From positions 1 through 11,201 of the forward strand of contig JBBDWT010000221.1 of NCBI GenBank assembly GCA_040902705.1: a stretch of 11,201 nt of DNA. Reading direction: 5' to 3'. The notes below the pieces were generated by a model. That model saw only the letters and a list, made by a program, of their open reading frames with translations, did no database searches and was not told where the DNA came from. Shown in pieces: positions 5,063 through 11,201 of this stretch. Positions within the stretch are counted from its first letter, which is position 1, and every line of letters begins with the position of its first letter. A program made the position numbers and the translations under genes. This DNA is from DATBSK01 sp040902705 (GTDB lineage: Bacteria > Actinomycetota > Acidimicrobiia > IMCC26256 > PALSA-555).

Positions 5063-6720
5063 TGGCCCTCGCCCCCCTCCCGGCGTTCGACCGTGCCACC
5101 GCGCTGGAGCGACTCGCCGACGAGGAGTTCGACGTCCTCGTCGTCGGCGGCGGCATCACCGGTGCGGGGTGCGCGCTCGACGCGGCCACGCGTGGGTTGC
5201 GCACCGCGCTCGTCGAGCGCGACGACTTCGCGTCGGGGACGTCGTCGAAGAGCTCGAAGCTCGTGCATGGCGGCATCCGCTACCTCCAGCAGCGCGAGTT
5301 CGGGCTCGTCTACGAGAACCTCAAGGAGCGGCACCTCGCCCTCGAGAACGCGCCGCACCTCGTGCGGGTGCTGCCGTTCCTCATCCCCGTGCTCACCCGC
5401 GACGGTCTCATCAACCGGCGCGTCGCGAGGGCGCTGGGCGGGGCGATGTGGATGTACGACATCGTCGGCGGCGTCCGGATCCGGAAGCGCCACGAGCGGA
5501 TCTCGGCCGACGAGGCCGTCCGGCACCTGCCCACGTTGCGTCGGCCGAACGTCGCCAGCGCGTACATCTACTACGACTGCCGGGCCGACGACGCCCGGCT
5601 GACGCTCGCCATCGCGCGGACCGCGGCGGCGCACGGCGCGACGATCGCCAACTACACGAAGGTCACAAGCCTGCTCAAGCACGACGACGGCTCGCTGCGC
5701 GGCGCGCGTGTCGAGGCCGACGGGGTGGAGCTCGAGGTCCGCGCCCCCGTCGTCGTGAACGCCACGGGCGTGTGGTCGGACGACCTGCGCACGATGGACG
5801 AAGGCGCGCATCCGCAGTCGATCCGACCGGCCAAGGGCATCCACATCAGCATCCCCTGGTCGAAGGTGCGCAACGACATCGCCGCGATCGTGCCGGTTCC
5901 CAAGGACAAGCGTTCGGTCTTCGTCGTGCCGTGGGGTGACGTGACCTACATCGGCACCACGGACACGGACTACGACGGCCCGCTCGACGATCCGCAGTGC
6001 ACACCCGACGACGTCGAGTACCTCCTCGGCGCGATCAACGGGGTGAGCACCGAGACGGTCACGGCGCAGGACGTCGTCGCGACGTGGGCGGGCCTCCGCC
6101 CGCTGCTGCAGTCGGCGTCGAGCGAGCGGACCGCGGACCTCTCACGGCGCCACGGCGTCCGAGCATCGAAGACGGGGCTCGTCACCATCAACGGCGGCAA
6201 GCTCACGACCTATCGGCGCATGGCCGCCGACACCATCGATGCGGCGTCGAAGCTGCTGAAGCGCCGCACTCGCAGCAAGACCAAGCACATGGCGATCGTC
6301 GGTGGCGAGCACTTCGAGCCCCCGGTCGAGACCGCGGAGCCCAGCATCCACGAGCACCTCGCCGGTCGGTTCGGGTCGGAGGCCGCCGCGGTCCTCGACC
6401 TCGTCGAGCGCGACGCCGACCTCGGCCACGCCCTCGTCCCCGGGCTTCCCTACCTGCGCGCCGAAGCGATCCACGCCGTGCGCCACGAGATGGCCCGAAC
6501 CATCGACGACGTGCTGGCGCGACGCACCCGCGCGCGGATCCTCGCCCGCGACGCGAGCGCGGCCGCGGCGGAGTCGGTCGCCGCCCTGCTCGCACCCGAG
6601 CTCGGGTGGGACGCGGCCGAGGTCGCACGCCAGGTGCAGAGCTACCGGGCCGCGGTCGAGCACGAGCGGAGGGCCGCCGAGCTCCCCGAGACCGCGCTCG
6701 ACGCGTCACTCGGCGCCTGA
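5062..6720 (+). CDS. glpD: Aerobic-type glycerol-3-phosphate dehydrogenase/oxidase
   Basis: This 552-residue FAD enzyme would oxidise sn-glycerol-3-phosphate to dihydroxyacetone phosphate, passing electrons to quinone at the membrane face (or to oxygen in oxidase forms). The N-terminal FAD site GGGITGAG (29-36) is followed by TSSKSSKLVHGGIRYL (60-75), in which Arg73 and Tyr74 match the substrate-binding Arg54/Tyr55 of E. coli GlpD. VNATGVWSD (232-240), TDTDYDGP (300-307), AGLRPLL (343-349, Arg346 matching E. coli Arg317) and GGKLTTYR (378-385) are all present. The C-terminal helical DAO_C domain is complete, so the protein looks active. The GTG start is chosen from the -10 element placed 6 bases upstream and from the reach of family similarity. 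It is the first gene of a tight module: the AGPS-like gene follows after 3 bases. Confidence 0.93.
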   Translation: MALAPLPAFDRATALERLADEEFDVLVVGGGITGAGCALDAATRGLRTALVERDDFASGTSSKSSKLVHGGIRYLQQREFGLVYENLKERHLALENAPHLVRVLPFLIPVLTRDGLINRRVARALGGAMWMYDIVGGVRIRKRHERISADEAVRHLPTLRRPNVASAYIYYDCRADDARLTLAIARTAAAHGATIANYTKVTSLLKHDDGSLRGARVEADGVELEVRAPVVVNATGVWSDDLRTMDEGAHPQSIRPAKGIHISIPWSKVRNDIAAIVPVPKDKRSVFVVPWGDVTYIGTTDTDYDGPLDDPQCTPDDVEYLLGAINGVSTETVTAQDVVATWAGLRPLLQSASSERTADLSRRHGVRASKTGLVTINGGKLTTYRRMAADTIDAASKLLKRRTRSKTKHMAIVGGEHFEPPVETAEPSIHEHLAGRFGSEAAAVLDLVERDADLGHALVPGLPYLRAEAIHAVRHEMARTIDDVLARRTRARILARDASAAAAESVAALLAPELGWDAAEVARQVQSYRAAVEHERRAAELPETALDASLGA

Positions 6721-6723
6721 GCG

Positions 6724-8229
6724 ATGGCGAACCGGGGGGAGCCGACACCACCGATCGCCTTCGGTGGTGACGCGGCCACGGTGACGCCGCATCTCCAGGC
6801 CGCTCAGGTCGAGGTCGACGACGCGCTGCTGGCGCGGCTCCGGGGCGTGTGTGCAGTGGTGACCGACGACGCGCCCGCGATCAGCGAGGCGAGTCGCGAC
6901 TGGTGGCCGCTCGCGATGATCTGGGCCCTCGACAACGAGGTTCCGGCGCGAGCCGCCGCCGTGGCGAGACCGTCGACCCGGGACGAGGTCGTCGCGGTGC
7001 TGCGCGTCTGCAACGAGGCGCGCGTGCCCGTCACGCCCGCCGCGGGCCGCAGCGGCGTGTGCGGTGCGAGCGTGCCGGTGCACGGTGGCGTCGTCCTCGA
7101 CTGCTGCGGCCTCGATGGGATCGTCGATGTCGACACCGACTCGATGCTGCTCGACGTGCGCGCCGGCATGTTCGGCGACGTGCTCGAGGACGAGCTGCGG
7201 TCGATGCACGGCGTGACGGTCGGGCACTGGCCGCAGTCCGTCGAGCTCTCGACCGTCGGAGGCTGGCTCGCCTGTCGCGGCGCGGGGCAGTACTCGACCC
7301 GCTACGGGAAGATCGAGGACTTGGTCGTCGGGCTCGACGTCGTGCTCGCCGACGGCAGCGTCGTCACGACGGGCGGCGCGCCCCGCAGCGCGGTCGGGCC
7401 CGACCTCACCCAGCTCTTCGTCGGGAGTGAAGGGACGTTGGGCGTGATCACGGGTGCACGCCTGCGACTGCACCCCGCCCCCCCGGCGGAGCGTCGCGCC
7501 GCCTACGCGTTCGACTCCTTCGACTCCGGGCTCGACGCGTGCCGCCGCATCCTGCACCGGGGCGCGACTCCGGCCGTCCTCCGCCTGTACGACGACATCG
7601 AGGGCCAGCGGAACTTCGAGACGGGGACCGGCGTGCATCCCCTCCTCGTGCTCGACGAGGGCGACCCGACCATCATCGACGCCGGCATGGCGGTCGTCGC
7701 CGAGGTGTGCTCGAGCGCGCCGGTGCTGGACGGCGACGCCCTGCTCGAGCGATGGCTCGAGCATCGCAACGACGTGAGCGCACTCGAGGCGCTGATCACA
7801 CGCGGGTACGTGGTCGACACGATGGAGATCGCGGCACCGTGGCGTGCGCTCCCTGGCATCTACGACGCCGCGAGCGCCGCGATCCGCGCGACGGAGCACA
7901 CCCTCGTCGCGTCGGCACACCAATCGCACTCCTACCCCGACGGCGCGTGCCTGTACTTCACATTCGCGGGGCAACCCCCGGCCGACGAGCGCGAGGCCTA
8001 CTACCGCGCGGCGTGGGACGCGGGCACGCGCGCTGTCCTCGACCACGGCGGCGCGCTGAGCCACCACCACGGTGTCGGGCTCAACCGGGCTCGCTTCGTG
8101 CGCGAGGCGCTCGACGGCGGGTTCGACGTGCTCGTCGCGCTCAAGGCCGCGCTCGACCCCAACGGCATCCTCAACCCGGGCAAGCTCGGCCTCCCCAGTC
8201 CTTTCGGCCCGAGCCCCGCCTGGCCGTGA
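6724..8229 (+). CDS. FAD-linked alkyl-DHAP synthase-like protein
   Basis: This 501-residue protein of the VAO/PCMH flavoprotein family resembles alkyldihydroxyacetone-phosphate synthase (AGPS), which swaps the acyl chain of acyl-DHAP for a fatty alcohol to form the ether bond. FAD-site blocks are PAAGRSGVCGASVP (105-118), GHWPQSVELSTVGGW (167-181) running into RYGKIEDLVV (193-202), and GSEGTLGVIT (234-243). AGPS-like marks are LRLYDDIEG (286-294), SYPDGACLYFTFAG (403-416, Tyr411 at the expected distance for the catalytic Tyr), and SHHHGVG (446-452) with His447-449, the triple-His active-site motif. It ends with DPNGILNPGK (478-487), usual for the superfamily. No presequence is seen. The start lies 3 bases after glpD with no good Shine-Dalgarno, so coupled translation is likely. 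The upstream enzyme would supply DHAP. Another FAD oxidase activity remains possible, since bacterial homologues are poorly characterised. Confidence 0.82.
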   Translation: MANRGEPTPPIAFGGDAATVTPHLQAAQVEVDDALLARLRGVCAVVTDDAPAISEASRDWWPLAMIWALDNEVPARAAAVARPSTRDEVVAVLRVCNEARVPVTPAAGRSGVCGASVPVHGGVVLDCCGLDGIVDVDTDSMLLDVRAGMFGDVLEDELRSMHGVTVGHWPQSVELSTVGGWLACRGAGQYSTRYGKIEDLVVGLDVVLADGSVVTTGGAPRSAVGPDLTQLFVGSEGTLGVITGARLRLHPAPPAERRAAYAFDSFDSGLDACRRILHRGATPAVLRLYDDIEGQRNFETGTGVHPLLVLDEGDPTIIDAGMAVVAEVCSSAPVLDGDALLERWLEHRNDVSALEALITRGYVVDTMEIAAPWRALPGIYDAASAAIRATEHTLVASAHQSHSYPDGACLYFTFAGQPPADEREAYYRAAWDAGTRAVLDHGGALSHHHGVGLNRARFVREALDGGFDVLVALKAALDPNGILNPGKLGLPSPFGPSPAWP

Positions 8230-8235
8230 CAAGGT

Positions 8236-8273
8236 TGCGTCTCTCACCGTCGTCAGGCGGGTCGAGAGACGCA
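8236..8273 (+). promoter_or_regulatory. 10-bp inverted repeat ahead of the kinase gene
   Basis: tgcgtctctc (8236-8245) and gagagacgca (8264-8273) are exact reverse complements separated by 18 bases. The pair fills the 58-base space between the AGPS-like stop and the kinase start and ends just before the kinase ribosome site (GGGAG, 8277-8281). It could be an operator with arms about 28 bp centre-to-centre, or an mRNA hairpin that tunes kinase expression. There is no T tract. Confidence 0.5.
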
Positions 8274-8287
8274 GGTGGGAGCGTGAC

Positions 8288-9739
8288 ATGAACGGGCGGG
8301 TGCTCGTCGTCGACGTCGGGACGTCGTCGGTGCGGGCGGCAGTGATCGACTCCGAGGCGCGTGTCGTCGTCGAGCACCACGTGCGGCTCCTCCCCGACTC
8401 GCCGGTGCCGGGGCTCGTCGAGTTCGACGCCGCCGCGATGGCATCGGTGGCGCTCGAGCTCGCGCAGCGCGCGCTCGCCGACGGCGGACCCGTCGACAGC
8501 GTCGGCATCGCCGACCAGCGGGCATCGACGATCGTGTGGGATCGCACGACGGGTGCACCGGTCGCGCCGGGCATCGGGTGGCAAGACCTCCGTACGGTCG
8601 GTCGGTGCCTCGAGCTGCGCGCGAAGGGCCTCACGTTCGCACCGAACTTCAGCGCGCTCAAGCTCGAGGCGATCCTCGACGCGGTGGACCCCGATCGCGC
8701 GCGCGACGACCTCGCGTTCGGCACGGTCGACACCTGGATCGCGTGGACGCTGTCGGAGGGCGCGCTGCACGTCACCGACGGCACGAACGCACAGGTGACC
8801 GCGCTCCGCACCACCGCGAACGACGCATGGGACCCGGTCCGGCTGGGCACGTTGCGGATCCCCGAGCACTGTCTCCCCGCGGTCGTCGACTCGTCGGGGG
8901 TGGTGGGCGCCGCCACCGCGCTGGTGGGCTCGCCCCCGATCGCCGGCATCCTCGGCGATCAGCAGGCATCGCTCCTCGGCCAGGGGTGTGTGGCCGCCGG
9001 CGACACGAAGATCACGTTCGGCACCGGCGGCATGCTCGACATGGTGCTCGGTCCCGAACGGCCGTCGTTCGCCGACCGGTCGAGCTCAGGGTGCTTCCCG
9101 ATCGCCACCCGCCGCGCCGGCGGCACCGACACGTGGGGCATCGAGGCTGCGATGCTCGCCGCCGGCACGAACATCGAGTGGCTGCGCGACGACCTCGGCC
9201 TCATCGGCACCGCGGAAGAGTCGGACGCGCTCGCCGCGTCGTGCGCGGACACCGGTGACGTCTGGTACGTCCCGGCGCTCCTCGGTCTCGGCACGCCCCA
9301 CTTCGACTACGGCGCGCGCGGCACGCTCGTCGGGCTCACGCGGGGCAGTGGACGCGCCGAGGTCGTGCGCGCCGTGCTCGAAGGCATCGCCCACCGCGGC
9401 GCAGACCTCGTCGACGCCGCCGAGGCCGACGCGGGTGCGCGGATCGCCGTGCTGCACGTCGACGGCGGCATGGCCGCGAACGCAACGTTCGTGCAGGCGC
9501 TCGCCGACGCGAGTCAGCACGTCGTCGAGGTCGCGCCGGTGCGCGAGGCCACGATGCTCGGGGCCGCGTTCTCCGCGGGGCTCGCGTTCGATCTGTGGTC
9601 GGGGGACGACGACATCGCAGCGACGTGGCACCTGGCACGTCGGGTCGAGCCCGGCGCCCCCCTCGACCGAGACCGCTGGCGAGCCGTCGTCGCGCGTGCG
9701 GAAGGCTGGATCCCGGAGCTGTCGATGATCGACCTCTGA
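8288..9739 (+). CDS. FGGY-family kinase, GlpK-like with altered substrate pocket
   Basis: This 483-residue sugar/polyol kinase is closest in pattern to glycerol kinase. Shared blocks are DVGTSSVRAAV (9-19, phosphate site), ADQRASTIVWDRTTGAP (75-91), GTVDTWIAW (145-153), GDQQASLLGQG (223-233) with the catalytic base Asp224, FGTGGMLDM (244-252, ATP site), WGIEAAML (283-290) and VDGGMAANATFVQ (391-403). In E. coli GlpK glycerol is held by Arg83, Glu84, Trp103, Tyr135, Asp245 and Phe270. By eye these align with Arg78, Ala79, Trp98, Asn120, Asp224 and Met249, so three of the six differ. The catalytic machinery is intact, but free glycerol may not be the substrate. The start is ATG 8288, with GGGAG 6 bases upstream; the frame is open further upstream only because of GC bias. 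It belongs to the glpD module. Confidence 0.85.
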   Translation: MNGRVLVVDVGTSSVRAAVIDSEARVVVEHHVRLLPDSPVPGLVEFDAAAMASVALELAQRALADGGPVDSVGIADQRASTIVWDRTTGAPVAPGIGWQDLRTVGRCLELRAKGLTFAPNFSALKLEAILDAVDPDRARDDLAFGTVDTWIAWTLSEGALHVTDGTNAQVTALRTTANDAWDPVRLGTLRIPEHCLPAVVDSSGVVGAATALVGSPPIAGILGDQQASLLGQGCVAAGDTKITFGTGGMLDMVLGPERPSFADRSSSGCFPIATRRAGGTDTWGIEAAMLAAGTNIEWLRDDLGLIGTAEESDALAASCADTGDVWYVPALLGLGTPHFDYGARGTLVGLTRGSGRAEVVRAVLEGIAHRGADLVDAAEADAGARIAVLHVDGGMAANATFVQALADASQHVVEVAPVREATMLGAAFSAGLAFDLWSGDDDIAATWHLARRVEPGAPLDRDRWRAVVARAEGWIPELSMIDL

Positions 9740-9785
9740 GCTGCCGTCACCGCGCGACGCGGCTCGTGTCCAACGGTCGTGCCCG

Positions 9786-9874
9786 GGACGCCGGCGCGGC
9801 GGTGACTCCCGATCCCCCTCGCGCTCCGCCGTTCGCGTCGGCCCCGGGCACTCCGGGCACTGGACGCCGGCGCG
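9786..9874 (+). repeat. Short direct repeats in the kinase-sulfotransferase spacer
   Basis: The 159-base spacer 9740-9898 holds a 13-bp repeat (ggacgccggcgcg at 9786-9798 and 9862-9874), each copy containing the 8-bp palindrome cgccggcg. It also holds a perfect 9-bp tandem, ccgggcact, at 9844-9852 and 9853-9861. The spacer has no gene and no clear promoter. These may be binding sites or GC-rich low-complexity sequence. Confidence 0.5.
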
Positions 9875-9898
9875 CCGCGGCTGCGACGCTCCCGTGCC

Positions 9899-11170
9899 AT
9901 GGCCGACCGCCCCGCATCCGTCCACATCGACGACCTCGCGGCCCCCACGTTCCCGCCCGAGATCGACGAGATCATGCAGGCCGTCGAGCCGCTCGCGGCC
10001 GAGCTGTCCTTCGCGTCGGACGACGTGCTCGCCGCGGCCAGGGCCGAGACGGGACTCGACGACTTCGGCGCCGACTGGTTCCGAGAGCCGATCGGCGTCG
10101 TCCTCCGTGCGCTCGACGCCGAAGCGGGGCTCTCTGCGTTCGGGCGCATGAGCGCGCACACGCAGATGGTCGGGCACATGCGGAACCGCCTGCGAGTCGA
10201 GCACCTCGTCGGTGCACATCCCGAGGTTCTCGGCGTCGCGATCGACCGCCCGATCTTCATCGTCGGCCAACCAAGGACGGGCACGACGCACCTCCACAAC
10301 CTCATGGCCGAGGACCCGGCGCTGCGCTCGCTGCCCTACTGGGAGAGCCTCGAGCCGGTCCTCTCCGACGAGGAGCAGGCGGCGGTCGCCGGCGGCGAGC
10401 CCGATCCCCGTCGTGAGCGCTGCGCAGCGGGGCTCGAGATGCTCAACACCGCGCTCCCGTACTTCAAGCGCATGCACGACATGACCGTCGACCACGTGCA
10501 CGAGGAGATCCAGCTCCTGTCGATCGCCGGCTCGACCATGCTGTTCGAGACGATGGCTGTGATGCCGACGTGGCGCGACTGGTACTGCGCGCACGACCAG
10601 ACGCCCGCGTACGCGTACCTGAGGAAGGTGCTGCAGTGCTGCCAGTGGCTGCGCGGCGGTGAGCGCTGGGTGTTGAAGTCGCCGCAGCACGTCGAGCAGA
10701 TCCCGGCGTTGCTCGAGGTGTTCCCCGACGCGACGTTCGTGTTCACCCATCGCGACCCGGTGTCGGTCATCGCGTCGACCGCGACGATGATCAGCTACTC
10801 CGGGCGGTTCAGCCAGGAGAAGGTCGACCCCCCGAAGATCGGGCACTACTGGGCGGAGCGCATCGAGTCGATGCTGCGCGCGGGGATGCGCGACCACCAC
10901 CTGCTGCCGGTCGACCGGAGCATCGACGTCGCGTTCGACGAGTTCATGGCCGACGACCTCGCGATGGTCGAGCGCATCTACGCCGTCGCCGACCAACCCC
11001 TGACCGCCGACGCGCGCGCTGCGATGGAGGCGTTCATGGTGGAGCACCCTCGCGGCGTGCACGGCGGCGTGACCTACGACCTCGAGGGCGACTTCGACCT
11101 CGACCCGGCACGGCTCCGGTCCCGCCTGCGCGACTACACCGACCGTTTCGACGTCACCCTGGAGCCCTGA
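9899..11170 (+). CDS. Sulfotransferase family protein (Sulfotransfer_3 type)
   Basis: This 423-residue protein would move sulfate from PAPS to a small-molecule or lipid acceptor. The 5'-phosphosulfate loop PIFIVGQPRTGTTHLHNLM spans residues 118-136, the 3'-phosphate motif FTHRDPVSVIAS is at 282-293, and RWVLKSPQH (256-264) is the usual strand before it. VDHVHEEI (197-204) carries a likely active-site His/Glu. Residues 1-110 form an extra helical region common in the longer actinobacterial members. No signal peptide or membrane segment is seen. The ATG at 9899 has no Shine-Dalgarno; GACGCT (9885-9890) ahead of it is a poor -10, so initiation is uncertain. A 159-base spacer separates it from the kinase gene, so it need not share that operon. 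The acceptor is unknown. Confidence 0.87.
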   Translation: MADRPASVHIDDLAAPTFPPEIDEIMQAVEPLAAELSFASDDVLAAARAETGLDDFGADWFREPIGVVLRALDAEAGLSAFGRMSAHTQMVGHMRNRLRVEHLVGAHPEVLGVAIDRPIFIVGQPRTGTTHLHNLMAEDPALRSLPYWESLEPVLSDEEQAAVAGGEPDPRRERCAAGLEMLNTALPYFKRMHDMTVDHVHEEIQLLSIAGSTMLFETMAVMPTWRDWYCAHDQTPAYAYLRKVLQCCQWLRGGERWVLKSPQHVEQIPALLEVFPDATFVFTHRDPVSVIASTATMISYSGRFSQEKVDPPKIGHYWAERIESMLRAGMRDHHLLPVDRSIDVAFDEFMADDLAMVERIYAVADQPLTADARAAMEAFMVEHPRGVHGGVTYDLEGDFDLDPARLRSRLRDYTDRFDVTLEP

Positions 11171-11178
11171 CCACCGGG

Positions 11179-11197
11179 TGTTTTGGCGTCGAAAACA
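11179..11197 (+). repeat. AT-rich inverted repeat after the sulfotransferase
   Basis: tgtttt (11179-11184) and aaaaca (11192-11197) are exact reverse complements around the 7-base loop ggcgtcg. The site begins 9 bases after the sulfotransferase stop and stands out as AT-rich in very GC-rich DNA. It could be a regulator site or promoter element for a gene beyond the window, or part of a terminator. The window ends four bases later, so it cannot be resolved. Confidence 0.45.
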
Positions 11198-11201
11198 TGC
11201 G

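Noticed and set aside
4592..5602. Rhodanese fused to a long downstream domain
   Set aside because: The frame only continues because it is read through the ten N; the part after the gap is Arg/Ser-rich and out of frame with glpD.
8072..8287. Longer N-terminus for the kinase
   Set aside because: The upstream stretch overlaps the AGPS-like gene in another frame, and the FGGY phosphate motif begins 9 residues after the ATG at 8288, which has a Shine-Dalgarno.
6706..8949. 747-codon open frame on the minus strand opposite the AGPS-like and kinase genes
   Set aside because: It spans two well-supported genes, has no recognisable domain, and its composition is that of a GC-bias shadow.
9740..9898. 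Possible small gene or RNA in the kinase-sulfotransferase spacer
   Set aside because: No ORF with a ribosome site and no stable conserved-looking fold; only short GC-rich repeats are visible.
9086..11062. 658-codon open frame on the minus strand opposite the kinase end and sulfotransferase
   Set aside because: Same shadow effect; it crosses an intergenic spacer and two real genes without any motif.

Overview
This is a GC-rich window, roughly 70% by eye, from an actinobacterium. Coding bias, GTG starts, two probable leaderless promoters and the gene content (DUF2236/MpaB oxygenase, FadD-type ligase, Sulfotransfer_3 protein) suit Actinomycetota, perhaps an Acidimicrobiia-like or mycobacterium-like lineage. 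No rRNA or other phylogenetic marker is present, so this is an inference. A run of ten N (4923-4932) marks a scaffold gap, as in a draft or metagenome assembly.

Layout. (1) 1-822 is the 3' part of a metal-dependent amidohydrolase, followed by a tight hairpin. (2) 920-1777 is an unrecognised 285-residue protein with hydrophobic stretches and an Ala/Gly 18-bp tandem repeat. It converges on a DUF2236/MpaB-family oxygenase on the minus strand (1774-2718), and their TAG stops share one CTAG palindrome. (3) A divergent intergenic region with a perfect 24-bp direct repeat separates the oxygenase from an acyl-CoA ligase (2825-4411). (4) The ligase is linked to a single-domain rhodanese (4592 to the gap) through two tiny ORFs. 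All three junctions are ATGA stop/start overlaps. (5) After the gap and a strong hairpin, a likely leaderless promoter starts a glycerol-phosphate module. It holds a GlpD-type glycerol-3-phosphate dehydrogenase (5062-6720), an alkyl-DHAP-synthase-like FAD enzyme (6724-8229) and a GlpK-like FGGY kinase (8288-9739). (6) 9899-11170 is a PAPS-dependent-type sulfotransferase.

The most interesting region is 5062-9739. A kinase, a G3P dehydrogenase that would make DHAP, and an AGPS-like protein that keeps the His-His-His motif and flanking blocks of the ether-lipid enzyme are packed in one direction. This suggests a route from glycerol, or a glycerol derivative, to ether lipid. The kinase looks like GlpK but, by my unaided alignment, has replaced three residues that contact glycerol in E. 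coli GlpK, so its substrate may not be free glycerol. No acyltransferase or fatty-alcohol-forming reductase is in the window, so the pathway is not complete here. The other genes (ligase, oxygenase, amidohydrolase, sulfotransferase) fit lipid or aromatic/steroid-type metabolism but form no single recognisable pathway. I see no tRNA, rRNA, CRISPR array, insertion sequence or phage gene.
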